Below, one piece after another: positions 34,488 to 43,242 of a DNA stretch of 64,000 nucleotides. The stretch is from NCBI GenBank assembly GCA_910577315.1, contig CAJTME010000005.1, positions 31,709-95,708 on the forward strand. The letters run 5' to 3'. The notes under the pieces were generated by a model. That model saw only the letters and a list, made by a program, of their open reading frames with translations, was not told where the DNA came from and did not search any database. Source of the stretch: an uncultured Muribaculaceae bacterium (GTDB taxonomy: Bacteria > Bacteroidota > Bacteroidia > Bacteroidales > Muribaculaceae). Position 1 is the first letter of the stretch. Each line of letters begins with the position of its first letter. The translations under genes were made by a program, and so were the position numbers.

Positions 34488-36191
34488 TTAGTGTTCGAGG
34501 TAGGCTGCGAGCTGGGCGCGGTCGAAGGTGTTGATGAACTCGGCGTGACGGGTTACTTCGGCAGCGGCGAGGTTCACGTAAACCTGAGCGCTCTTGGTGA
34601 AGCTCTCGGTGCGGTTGGCGTCGAGGAGCAGGAGGTAGCCCATGACGATGTTGCCGGCCATCTCGACCATGCGACGTGCCATGAAGTCGGTGTAGACGGG
34701 GTCGTTGACCTCGGCTACGGCAGCTACGGCCTTGGTGTACATCTCGGTGAGGACGGCGAGGCGGTCTTTGAGGCCCTGGAGTTCGGGACGCACCTCGTTC
34801 TTGGCGTACTCCTCGATGAGGTTGTTGTAGGTGCCGGTGGTGACGTGGCGGATTGCGGCCACAACCTGAAGCTGGGTGGTGCCTTCGTAGATTGAGGTGA
34901 TGCGGGCGTCGCGGTAGAGGCGTTCGCAGGCATAGTCCTTCATGAAGCCCGAGCCGCCGTGCACCTGGATGCAGTCGTAGGCGTTCTGGTTGCAGTATTC
35001 GCTGCCCATGCCTTTTGCCATGGGGGTGAGGGCATCGGCGATGCGGTTGTAGTGCTTGCACTCGGCGCGTTCCTCGGGAGTGAGGCGGCGTTCCTTGGCG
35101 ATGTCTTCGAGCACCTTGTAGAGGTCGACGTAGCGGGCGCACTCGTAGAGGAGCGAGCGGGATGCGTCGAGCTTGGCTTTCATGACGGCAATCATCTCGG
35201 CCACAGCGGGGAACTCGATGATGGCTTTGCCGAACTGACGGCGGTCGCGGGCATAGGCGAGGGCCTCGCGGTAGGCGAGTTCGCTGACGCCGACGCTCTG
35301 GGCGGCGATGCCGAGGCGGGCGCCGTTCATCAGGGCCATCACATATTTGATGAGGCCCATGCGGCGCGAGCCGCAGAGTTCGGCGGGAGCGTTCTTGTAG
35401 ACGAGTTCGCAGGTGGGCGAACCCTTGATGCCCATCTTGTTCTCGATGCGGCGCACGGTCACGCCACCGTTGCGCTTGTCGTAGATGAACATCGACAGGC
35501 CGCGGCCGTCCTTAGTGCCTTCTTCCGAGCGGGCGAGCACGAGGTGGAGATCGGCGTCGCCGTTGGTGATGAAGCGCTTGACGCCGTTGAGCACCCAGGT
35601 GCCGTCTTCGTTCTGTGTGGCCTTGAGCATCACGCTCTGAAGGTCGGAGCCGGCATCGGGCTCGGTGAGGTCCATCGACATGGTCTCGCCCTCGCACACG
35701 CGGGGAATGAAGCGGGCCTTCTGGTCTTCGTCGCCGAATTCATAGAGGGTTTCGGCGCAGTCCTGCAGTCCCCAGAGGTTTTCAAAGCCTGTGTCGGCAC
35801 GGCTGACGATGTCGGCGGCCATGATGTAGGGGGTGATGGGGAAGTTGAGGCCACCGAAGCGGCGGGGCATGGCCATGCCCATGAGGCCGGCCTGACGGCA
35901 AGCCTCAAGGTTGTCGACGGTCGCCGAAGCATAGTGGGCGCGGCCGCCTGAGCATGAAGCGCCTTCGTGGTCGACCGATTCGGCGTTGGGGGCGATGATG
36001 TCGCCGCAGAGCTCGCCTACGACTTCAAGAACGCGGTCGTAGTTGTCCATGGCGTCCTCGAAATTGAGGGGGGCGTAGTCGAATTTTTCGGCATCGGTGT
36101 AGTCGCGCTCCTTGAGCTCGACGATTTTGCGCATCATGGGATGGTTGAGATGATGGCGCAGGTCGGGATTATCGGTATAGAAATTTGCCAT
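34488..36191 (-). CDS. Acyl-CoA dehydrogenase, long form
   Basis: FAD enzyme that introduces a double bond next to the CoA thioester and passes electrons to EtfAB. Motifs: GLQDCAETLYEFG, MDLTEPDAGSDLQSV, RRFGKAI-type arginine region and YEGTTQLQ with catalytic-type Glu436. At 567 residues it is much longer than the 380-residue norm, with an extra N-terminal part and a C-terminal domain of about 120 residues, as in Bacteroidales homologues beside etf genes. It is third in the etfB-etfA-acd operon (gap three bases). Substrate unknown. Confidence 0.94.
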   Translation of the reverse strand: MANFYTDNPDLRHHLNHPMMRKIVELKERDYTDAEKFDYAPLNFEDAMDNYDRVLEVVGELCGDIIAPNAESVDHEGASCSGGRAHYASATVDNLEACRQAGLMGMAMPRRFGGLNFPITPYIMAADIVSRADTGFENLWGLQDCAETLYEFGDEDQKARFIPRVCEGETMSMDLTEPDAGSDLQSVMLKATQNEDGTWVLNGVKRFITNGDADLHLVLARSEEGTKDGRGLSMFIYDKRNGGVTVRRIENKMGIKGSPTCELVYKNAPAELCGSRRMGLIKYVMALMNGARLGIAAQSVGVSELAYREALAYARDRRQFGKAIIEFPAVAEMIAVMKAKLDASRSLLYECARYVDLYKVLEDIAKERRLTPEERAECKHYNRIADALTPMAKGMGSEYCNQNAYDCIQVHGGSGFMKDYACERLYRDARITSIYEGTTQLQVVAAIRHVTTGTYNNLIEEYAKNEVRPELQGLKDRLAVLTEMYTKAVAAVAEVNDPVYTDFMARRMVEMAGNIVMGYLLLLDANRTESFTKSAQVYVNLAAAEVTRHAEFINTFDRAQLAAYLEH

Positions 36192-36194
36192 GGC

Positions 36195-37223
36195 TTATTT
36201 CGAGTTCTTCTTGTAGTATTTGATGAGTTTGGGAACGACCTCCTCGATGGTGCCGGTGATGACGTAGTCGGCAATGGTGTTGATGGGGGCGTTGGGGTCG
36301 TTGTTGATGGAGATGATGATTGAGCTTTCCTGCATGCCGGCGATGTGCTGGATCTGGCCGGAGATACCGCATGCGATGTACAGCTTGGGACGGACGGTAA
36401 CGCCGGTCTGGCCAATCTGGCGTTCGTGCTCGATGTATCCGGCATCGACGGCAGCGCGGGATGCGCCGACTTCGGCGCCGAGAGTTGCGGCGAGGTCGTA
36501 AAGGAGCTGGAAGTTCTCCTTCGAGCCGACACCGTAGCCGCCGGCAACGATGATGGGAGCGCCCTTGATGTTGACTTTCGACTTGGCGATCTCGCGGTCG
36601 ATGATTTCAACGACGAAGTCCTCGTCCTTGACATACTTGGCGGGGTCGAGATTCACTACCTGGCCCTTGTGGTTGGGGTCGAGCACCTCTTTCTTCATCA
36701 CGCCCTCGCGCACGGTTGCCATCTGGGGACGGCACTCGGGGTTGACGATGGTGGCGACGATGTTGCCGCCGAAAGCGGGACGGATCTGATAGAGGAGGTC
36801 GTGGTATTCCTTCTTGGTCTTGGCGTCGGTGTGGTCGCCGATTTCAAGCGAGGTGCAGTCGGCGGTGAGGCCGCTGTGGAGGGCCGACGATACGCGGGGA
36901 CCGAGGTCACGGCCGATGCAGGTGGCACCCATCAGGGCAATCTGAGGCTCGATTTCCTTGAAAAGGTTGATGAGCACAGACGCGTGAGGATTGGAGGTGT
37001 AGGGATAGAGGCGCTTGTCGGCCACTTTGTAGACGGTGTCGGCGCCGTAGGGGAAAATCTGGTCTTCGACGCCGTCGAGGTTTGCACCCACTACGAGGGC
37101 TTCGAGTTTGACACCGAGACGGTCGGCGAGGTGACGGCCCTTTGTGAGGAGCTCAAGGCTCACGTCGGCCACACGGCCTTCGTCGAGCTCGCAATATACT
37201 ATGAGATTGTTTTTATCTGCCAT
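36195..37223 (-). CDS. etfA: Electron transfer flavoprotein alpha subunit
   Basis: FAD-binding partner of EtfB; together they shuttle electrons from acyl-CoA dehydrogenase to the respiratory chain or, in bifurcating types, to ferredoxin. An N-terminal domain (residues 1-190) is followed by the FAD signature domain with IIVAGGYGVGSKENF, GASRAAVDAGYI, QIGQTGVTVRPKLYIACGISG and the terminal ISINNDPNAPI. At 342 residues it is normal. It lies between etfB and the dehydrogenase. Confidence 0.95.
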   Translation of the reverse strand: MADKNNLIVYCELDEGRVADVSLELLTKGRHLADRLGVKLEALVVGANLDGVEDQIFPYGADTVYKVADKRLYPYTSNPHASVLINLFKEIEPQIALMGATCIGRDLGPRVSSALHSGLTADCTSLEIGDHTDAKTKKEYHDLLYQIRPAFGGNIVATIVNPECRPQMATVREGVMKKEVLDPNHKGQVVNLDPAKYVKDEDFVVEIIDREIAKSKVNIKGAPIIVAGGYGVGSKENFQLLYDLAATLGAEVGASRAAVDAGYIEHERQIGQTGVTVRPKLYIACGISGQIQHIAGMQESSIIISINNDPNAPINTIADYVITGTIEEVVPKLIKYYKKNSK

Positions 37224-37250
37224 AATAATAAGTGTTGTCGGCGAAGGTGA

Positions 37251-38126
37251 TTAGCCGATGGTGTGGTTAGCGATTAAGTCTTGGATGAGGTGCTCGATGC
37301 CGGCGTCGTCGGCTCCCCAGAGCTGGAGGGCCTCCTTGGCGGTGAACACAACGTTTTCAACGGTCTTCACCTTTGTGGGCGAGCCGGGGAAACCGATCTG
37401 CTCGGGGTCGGCGTCCACGAAGGCGGCGCCCCATTCGTTGAGCTGAAGGTAGGGACGTGCGTCGACAAAAGCCTGCTTGTCTTCGGGCAGGGCGGCCTTC
37501 TCGGAGGGAGAAACGGCATATTTGTATTTCATCAGGCGCTTGGCGTTGCGGGGACGGCAGTCGGGAGCCGAGCCGTTGACGGTCACCACGCAGGGGAGGG
37601 GCGAAACAACGGTCTCGATGCCGTGCTCAAGACGGCGCTTAACGGTCACTTTTCCGTCCTTGAGGCTCACGATTTCCTCGGCGTATGTCACCTGGGGAAT
37701 ACCGAGCTTTTCGGCAATCTGGGGACCGACCTGGGCGGTGTCGCCGTCGATGGCCTGACGGCCGCCGAGAATGATGTCGTACTTGCCGATTTTCTTCACG
37801 GCCTGGGCCAGGGAGTATGAAGTGGCCAGGGTGTCGGCGCCGCCGAGGGCGCGGTCGGTGAGCACGATGCCGGTGTCTGCGCCGCGGTAGATGGCCTCGC
37901 GGATGACTTCGGCAGCCTTGGGAAGGCCCATTGTGAGGACGGTGATGGTCGAGCCGGGATTTGCGTCTTTAAGACGGAGAGCCTGCTCGAGGGCATTGAG
38001 GTCTTCAGGATTGAAGATTGCAGGCAAGGCGGCACGGTTGATGGTGCCGTCGGCCTTCATGGCATCTTTGCCCACGTTGCGGGTGTCGGGCACCTGCTTG
38101 GCAAGCACAATGATGTTTAAGCTCAT
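37251..38126 (-). CDS. etfB: Electron transfer flavoprotein beta subunit
   Basis: Nucleotide-binding subunit of ETF. The start at 38126 gives MSLNIIVLAKQVPDTRNVG, the standard beginning; an upstream in-frame ATG would add 19 residues with no homology and cross the -7 box. Diagnostic text: DLNALEQALRLKD, ILGGRQAIDGDTAQVGPQIAEKLGIPQVT-type signature and RNAKRLMKYKY. It has 291 residues. It heads the etfB-etfA-acd operon under a good promoter. Confidence 0.95.
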   Translation of the reverse strand: MSLNIIVLAKQVPDTRNVGKDAMKADGTINRAALPAIFNPEDLNALEQALRLKDANPGSTITVLTMGLPKAAEVIREAIYRGADTGIVLTDRALGGADTLATSYSLAQAVKKIGKYDIILGGRQAIDGDTAQVGPQIAEKLGIPQVTYAEEIVSLKDGKVTVKRRLEHGIETVVSPLPCVVTVNGSAPDCRPRNAKRLMKYKYAVSPSEKAALPEDKQAFVDARPYLQLNEWGAAFVDADPEQIGFPGSPTKVKTVENVVFTAKEALQLWGADDAGIEHLIQDLIANHTIG

Positions 38127-38202
38127 AATTTTCAGTCTATTAAGAGATTTATATTTTCTATTGCAAAGATGGTCTGGCCACAAGAGGCCACAATTGGCAC
38201 GG

Positions 38203-38233
38203 CAAAGGTACTAAAATAATATAAAACATGCAA
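38203..38233 (-). promoter_or_regulatory. Promoter of the etfB operon
   Basis: TACCTTTG (plus 38203-38210) and TTG (plus 38231-38233) are 20 bases apart on the minus strand. The leader is about 70 bases. Confidence 0.65.
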
Positions 38234-38377
38234 TTTTTAATTTTCCGCCACGGCGGAAGCCAAGGGGCGACGCGTACCGACATGTTACATGCAAAAACAG
38301 CGGCCGCATGGCGACCGCTGTCGGATTGTGCAATTTAGAGGGCATTGACATTTGTTATTAAACGCCCTCTTATACAA

Positions 38378-41300
38378 TCAACGGGTGATAATTTTGCGGA
38401 CTATGGAGCCCCGGCGTTCGATGTATATCCCGGGAGCCGAGGGCGCGGAAATCCTCACGCCGTCGACAGTGAAGTATTCAACTTCGGCATCGGGAGCCAG
38501 CGTAGCGTCGGTGAGGCCTGAAAGATTGGCGGCGCTGAACACAGCCTCGACCGGTTCGGCCTCGCGGCGTTCGGCCACGATGCGGTATCCGGTGAGATCG
38601 GCAGGGGCAGCGTCACGTGCAACCTTGCGCGGCGCACCGGCACGGGACGTCTCGACTACAGGCTTAGGGGCTACAAGGAAAGGATAGACTCCAAACACCC
38701 TGGCAACTACGCGGTGTTGGAAATCGGTGTCGGCTGGACTGCGGTCAAGCACTCCGTCAAGATACACGGGGAGGTGAAGGGCCGGTTTCTGTGCGGCAAG
38801 TTTGGACCAGTTGTTTGAATCGCCATACTCGCCCTGACCATCCCAGGGAGTGTGGTCGGTCCATCCGGCGGCGGGATAAGAGCCGAGGAACGGTTCGCCG
38901 GCATGGGTGAGGCGGGGAGAGCCTGGCAGGGCTCCATCGGCGGCAGCCGTGAAGTCAAGATAGCAGGCCCTGTTCTCGTTATCAGGAATACCGCAGGTGA
39001 GATGCATGGCGGCGTCGTACATCGTATTTCCGGGAGTGACGGGGCTTCCGTATCCCCAAACGAGGCCGGAGAAGGCCAGATAGGCCTCGGGGGCTTCGAG
39101 TGCGATCTGGGGCTCGACAGTGGCCAGGGAATAGCGTGAGCAGAACGACTTGCCGGAAGTCTTATCGGTGTAGCGGGCGCGTACGGCAAGGTCAGCCGTG
39201 GAGCCGGGCGCCATGTAGCTTAGTGTCATGGCCGACGGAACGCCGTTGTAGACCGACAGCAGTTCACCGCCCACATATATATAATAATCCACGCCATAGT
39301 TGTCGCCAAGACTTTCCTCACCGGGAGCGGCCTGCACCACCACATCGCCCGAGGCGATGTTGACACGGTCGAAATAAACCTGCCCCTCGGCTTCAGCTGC
39401 CAGCATGGAGGCCGAAGAATGGTCGGCCTGAATGGCACGTTCATATCCGATGGTTTCTGTGCGGATTCCGCTCTCGACATAGCCGATTACGGGATTTGGG
39501 TCGAAGTCGACGAGGGTTACGCTGCGGTCATCATCGTGGGTGTCGACCACAAGCCAGTAGCTGCGGCCATATTCGATGACGGCGCCGTCGCGTCCGGGCT
39601 GGATGCTCCAGATATACTGGTTGTAGTTATTGTACCCGACCGACGAGTTGAGCCGCATGCCAACGCGGCGCGACTGCCCCTGGTCGCCGCTGATAATCCA
39701 CGAACTGTCGTCGCAGCCTATGATGCCGAGGTTGAACGTGTTCCAGCCTCGCTGAGATGAATAGGCCTGGCCGTCGAGACGCTCGAACTCGCCCTTGACA
39801 TCGACCCACGACAGCTTGAACTCGGCGGACATACCGGTTGCATCGTCCGCAGGCTCAGGAAAAGAGAATTTGCGGAAGAACACACCGTCATCCTCGGCAA
39901 TGACCTCGGCATTGATGGGGTCAACGTTATTTTCCGACATGAAAATCACGTTGTGGTCAACGGCCTCGATCTCGCTGTAACGCTCGGGGGTGAGATATGT
40001 CTGGTGGGCACAGTCTGTACCGATGTCATAGATATAGGTGGCCCAGGCAGTGGGGTCAAACCACTGGCTGCGTGAGGCGGGAAATACATTCGGGCCGAGT
40101 TCGGGCACCGAACCGTAGTAATAGAACACTATATCGGAGTAGGCATAAAGGTCGTCAACCTCAATTTTGTATAGGCCGGGACGTACCATTTCCATCTCCT
40201 CGGCATGATGCTGGTCGGAGCCATAGGCCGGAACGTCGAAGTCGCCCATCGTAGTGAGGTGAGCGCAGGGAACTGCCCAAAGGTTCTGCATCAGCTGGTT
40301 GGCGCCAAGATTGATGTAAATCGTGCCGCCGACATGAGGATAATCGTCGAGAAGGGTGAAGTCAGCTATGGGCTCAGGAGTGCTGAGACCGCCGGCAAAG
40401 TAGTACAGATTGCCGTCGATAAAGTCAAGATCGCCGGTCTGGTCTTGCTTTGATCCGCTGCCTTTCTTGTGGAAGATGACATTGGCGGGCTGTCCCCAGT
40501 ACTCGAAGTCGTAGTAATAGACGGGCGCGTAGACATCGCCCACCTGATAATATTTACCTGTCGCCTGCATGGTCTCGTTGTCGTCAAATTTAGACAGTTC
40601 GCTGGTTGAGTTCCACACATGCACCTGTGTGGCATCCGCACCCCAGTGGGCTGTATCGACAAAGTAGACACGACAGTTGCCTTTTTGGGCATATTCAAAA
40701 TCGACCACAGGACGGCTGCCGACAGGCTGTCCCTGAGTGTAGAGGCCTTCGTTTACAAAAACGTAGTCGGCCGATGTCGTAGTGCCTCCGCTCAGAAACA
40801 ATATACCTGAGGGAACCCGGTTCCACTCAAACGAGCACGAATAGACGGGGCACAGAACGCTTCCCGCAAAATAGTACTTTCCCGTAAATGACATGGCAAT
40901 TTGCGGAGGCCATTCATAAACCGGGGAACCGTTGGAATCCCACACATGAATTCGCACGTCGGCGTCTTCCGTAAGTACTTTTTTGTCATAAAAATAGACC
41001 GTGTAAATGGGTTTCCACGGCTGAGGCTCAACCATCTCTGGCACATAGATTACGTCGGGAGCGACCGTCCATGAAAATTTCGAGGCAGCCACAGAGTTTG
41101 CAAACTCAATTTGTTCGCCTTCAAATGCCGCGACGGTAAAGGCATAGACGGGATATTCCACCCCAGCAATCGTATATGTGAGCTCCATCGGTGTGGCGGC
41201 CGATGCGATGCCCCTCGGGCCAGACAGGGTTACGGCGTCGGCACCCCACCCTGCGGCATCGCAGAAGAAAACCGTGCGGACTCCATATTCCTGGACCTGG

Positions 41301-41692
41301 CCTTTGGAATTGTACAGACCGCCTTCAACAAACTTGAGGTTGCCTGTCGCCTTCCATGAGGTATTGCCATCCTTTGGATGGAATATTATGTTGGTAGGGC
41401 CGGTAGTCCATTCCGGATTGTCTCCGAATGAATATTCATAGACATCATAGGTCTTTCCATCGTCAGCTGTAAATGTCCTGCCTGAAAGCTGCATGTTTTC
41501 GTTCAGAGCCCACTTCAAATAGTCGGCTCCTTCATTCTCCCACACATGGACATAAACGTCAGACGGGGATGTTATGGCTGCATTGTCACCCAGGAAGTAG
41601 ACCGTATGGGCCGGCGCCTCCTGGCACCAGCCACTTCCACCCGCCAACAGCATCATCGCTGTGGAGATAATCAAGGTTTTTCTTTTTTCCAT
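38378..41692 (-). CDS. Large secreted protein with repeated starch-binding-like modules
   Basis: A 1104-residue exported protein with a signal peptide (1-23, ending GWCQ). Four related modules of 85-110 residues follow (about 28-125, 130-215, 228-330, 340-440), each beginning with TVYF- or VYF-type strands and many containing VHVW and an aromatic strand such as YDFEYWGQPANVIFH. They resemble CBM26-type starch-binding modules but are diverged. Then come a long beta-rich region without recognised domains and a C-terminal tail VEYFTVDGVRISAPSAPGIY with a basic end, the same type as in the amylase. No catalytic residues are recognised. Surface glycan binding is inferred. A G9 tract lies in its promoter. 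Confidence 0.8.
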   Translation of the reverse strand: MEKRKTLIISTAMMLLAGGSGWCQEAPAHTVYFLGDNAAITSPSDVYVHVWENEGADYLKWALNENMQLSGRTFTADDGKTYDVYEYSFGDNPEWTTGPTNIIFHPKDGNTSWKATGNLKFVEGGLYNSKGQVQEYGVRTVFFCDAAGWGADAVTLSGPRGIASAATPMELTYTIAGVEYPVYAFTVAAFEGEQIEFANSVAASKFSWTVAPDVIYVPEMVEPQPWKPIYTVYFYDKKVLTEDADVRIHVWDSNGSPVYEWPPQIAMSFTGKYYFAGSVLCPVYSCSFEWNRVPSGILFLSGGTTTSADYVFVNEGLYTQGQPVGSRPVVDFEYAQKGNCRVYFVDTAHWGADATQVHVWNSTSELSKFDDNETMQATGKYYQVGDVYAPVYYYDFEYWGQPANVIFHKKGSGSKQDQTGDLDFIDGNLYYFAGGLSTPEPIADFTLLDDYPHVGGTIYINLGANQLMQNLWAVPCAHLTTMGDFDVPAYGSDQHHAEEMEMVRPGLYKIEVDDLYAYSDIVFYYYGSVPELGPNVFPASRSQWFDPTAWATYIYDIGTDCAHQTYLTPERYSEIEAVDHNVIFMSENNVDPINAEVIAEDDGVFFRKFSFPEPADDATGMSAEFKLSWVDVKGEFERLDGQAYSSQRGWNTFNLGIIGCDDSSWIISGDQGQSRRVGMRLNSSVGYNNYNQYIWSIQPGRDGAVIEYGRSYWLVVDTHDDDRSVTLVDFDPNPVIGYVESGIRTETIGYERAIQADHSSASMLAAEAEGQVYFDRVNIASGDVVVQAAPGEESLGDNYGVDYYIYVGGELLSVYNGVPSAMTLSYMAPGSTADLAVRARYTDKTSGKSFCSRYSLATVEPQIALEAPEAYLAFSGLVWGYGSPVTPGNTMYDAAMHLTCGIPDNENRACYLDFTAAADGALPGSPRLTHAGEPFLGSYPAAGWTDHTPWDGQGEYGDSNNWSKLAAQKPALHLPVYLDGVLDRSPADTDFQHRVVARVFGVYPFLVAPKPVVETSRAGAPRKVARDAAPADLTGYRIVAERREAEPVEAVFSAANLSGLTDATLAPDAEVEYFTVDGVRISAPSAPGIYIERRGSIVRKIITR

Positions 41693-41776
41693 TGTTCCGT
41701 TAAGTATACTTTTTAAATACCTTAGAAGTTGTTTTATATATGTGCAATCAAGCTTTGCTGTCGCACTTAATCACTG

Positions 41777-41814
41777 CAAAATTAGGTATTTAGTCAAGAT
41801 TTCTACCCCCCCCC
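41777..41814 (-). promoter_or_regulatory. Promoter with homopolymer tract upstream of the large starch-binding-like gene
   Basis: TAATTTTG (minus strand, plus 41777-41784) is a -7 box. About 21 bases upstream, where the -33 box should be, lies a run of nine G (plus C9 at 41806-41814). No TTTG is seen there. Slippage in this tract could alter promoter spacing. Confidence 0.45.
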
Positions 41815-41854
41815 GTTTGTTAATTATTGTTAATCGTACACAGTTTCCGTACAT

Positions 41855-41889
41855 AAAAAAGCGGCTGTTCCAAAAATGGAACAGCCGCG
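41855..41889 (-). terminator. Intrinsic terminator of thrS-infC-rpmI-rplT
   Basis: A perfect 12-base stem (GCGGCTGTTCCA at 41862-41873 with 41878-41889), four-base loop and a T run on the minus strand, 22 bases after rplT. A textbook terminator. Confidence 0.9.
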
Positions 41890-41910
41890 AGCAGTTTTCG
41901 TTGCTTGCGC

Positions 41911-42261
41911 TTATGCGCCCTTGACAGTGTCGACGATTGCCTTGAAGGCAGCGGGGCTGTTGAGGGCGAGGTCGGCAAGGACCTTGCGGTTGATCTGGAT
42001 ACCCGACTTGTGGATGAGACCCATCAGCTGAGAGTAGCTGAGGCCGTGCTGGCGGGCAGCGGCGTTGATGCGCTGGATCCAGAGGGCGCGGAAGTTGCCT
42101 TTTTTGTCCTTGCGGTCACGGTAGGCGTAGGTAAGACCTTTTTCCCAGGTGTTTTTGGCAACGGTCCACACATTACGGCGGCATCCGAAGTAGCCGCGTG
42201 TAAGTTTCAGGATTTTTTTACGACGTGCGCGGGAGGCAACGTGGTTGACTGATCTTGGCAT
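41911..42261 (-). CDS. rplT: 50S ribosomal protein L20
   Basis: Large-subunit assembly protein binding 23S rRNA. MPRSVNHVASRARRKKILK at the start and RNVWTVAKNTWEKGLTYAYRDRK are universal. 116 residues. Last gene of the thrS-infC-rpmI-rplT unit. The gap of about 120 bases to rpmI is longer than usual and A/T-rich, and may hold a translational control structure, though none is clearly seen. Confidence 0.97.
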   Translation of the reverse strand: MPRSVNHVASRARRKKILKLTRGYFGCRRNVWTVAKNTWEKGLTYAYRDRKDKKGNFRALWIQRINAAARQHGLSYSQLMGLIHKSGIQINRKVLADLALNSPAAFKAIVDTVKGA

Positions 42262-42380
42262 TTTTCTATCTGTTTTGAATGTCAGCGGCTCTATGCGCTT
42301 TTGGAGCTGACCATTCGGTTAATAAAAATGATTATAAACTCTCGAATAAGAATCTTGAGAAAGTTGCTTTAAGCCGCGGC

Positions 42381-42578
42381 TTACTTGAGGCCGAGGAGAG
42401 CCTTGACGTTCATCTCGTCCACCTTGGCTACGGTAGCGAAGTGGTCGAGGTTACGCTTCTGCTTCTTGGTCTTCTTGGTGAGGATGTGGCTGTGGTAAGC
42501 GTGTTTTCTCTTGATTTTTCCTGATCCGGTAAGAGCGAATCTTTTTTTGGAACCGGAATTAGTCTTAATCTTCGGCAT
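42381..42578 (-). CDS. rpmI: 50S ribosomal protein L35
   Basis: Small basic large-subunit protein of 65 residues beginning MPKIKTNSGSKKRFALTGSG; upstream in-frame codons would add 16 residues with no homology. Basic residues HILTKKTKKQKRNL are typical. It lies between infC and rplT in the conserved order. Confidence 0.97.
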   Translation of the reverse strand: MPKIKTNSGSKKRFALTGSGKIKRKHAYHSHILTKKTKKQKRNLDHFATVAKVDEMNVKALLGLK

Positions 42579-42634
42579 TTTGTAATTAATTATTGGAGTT
42601 ATATAATATGTGCCATCGCGTGACACTTTTTTGT

Positions 42635-43234
42635 TTATTTTTTCTTCGGGGCAAGCATGATAATCATGCGTTTGCCCTCGAGCAGGGGCATTGACTCAAC
42701 TTTTGCATACTCCTCGAGGTCGTTTGCGAAGCGGAGGAGGAGCACCTCGCCCTGTTCCTTGAAGAGAATCGAACGGCCCTTGAAGAACACGTAGGCTTTC
42801 ACTTTGGCCCCTTCCTGCAGGAATCCGATGGCATGCTTGAGCTTGAAGTTGTAGTCATGGTCGTCGGTCTGGGGACCGAAACGGATTTCCTTAACCACCA
42901 CTTTGGATGCCTTGGCCTTGATTTCCTTCTGTTTTTTCTTCTGCTGGTAGAGGTATTTCTGATAGTCGAGAATCTTGCAGACGGGAGGATCCGACTGGGC
43001 TGTAATCTCGACGAGGTCAAGTTCAAGTTCCTCGGCAATAGCCCGTGCCTGCTGAATGGGATAGATGCCAGGGGTAACGTTGTCGCCGACGAGACGCACT
43101 TCGCGGGCTCGGATGTGCTCGTTGATGTTGTTGGGATCTTTGGCGTTGCGGTCGGGCAAACGGCGGTCGCGCGGTCCGCGCGGACCGGCACCTTGCGGAC
43201 GGGGTCCGGGGGTAAAGTGGGGCTTTTTCTCCAT
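42635..43234 (-). CDS. infC: Translation initiation factor IF-3
   Basis: Binds the 30S subunit and checks the initiator tRNA and start codon. NEHIRAREVRLVGD, DYQKYLYQQKKKQK, EIRFGPQTDDHDYNFKLKHA and the C-terminal domain are intact. 199 residues with an extended N-terminus rich in Gly, Pro and Arg (TPGPRPQGAGPRGPRDRR), longer than in E. coli. The start here is ATG rather than the AUU used for autoregulation in enterobacteria. It follows thrS by eight bases. Confidence 0.97.
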   Translation of the reverse strand: MEKKPHFTPGPRPQGAGPRGPRDRRLPDRNAKDPNNINEHIRAREVRLVGDNVTPGIYPIQQARAIAEELELDLVEITAQSDPPVCKILDYQKYLYQQKKKQKEIKAKASKVVVKEIRFGPQTDDHDYNFKLKHAIGFLQEGAKVKAYVFFKGRSILFKEQGEVLLLRFANDLEEYAKVESMPLLEGKRMIIMLAPKKK

Positions 43235-43242
43235 TCAGGGGT

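Noticed and set aside
34959..35951. Long open frame on the plus strand opposite the acyl-CoA dehydrogenase gene
   Set aside because: It mirrors the codon pattern of the real gene, has no family text and no start context; GC-rich DNA gives such mirrored frames.
36345..37250. Long plus-strand frame opposite etfA
   Set aside because: Shadow of etfA, without any recognisable domain.
38338..38369. Terminator after the large starch-binding-like gene
   Set aside because: Only GAGGGC/GCCCTC pairs around a 20-base loop and no U run follows on the minus strand; too weak to list.
42262..42380. L20 leader-type RNA between rpmI and rplT
   Set aside because: The gap is long and A/T-rich, but no stable hairpin or known leader motif could be found by eye.
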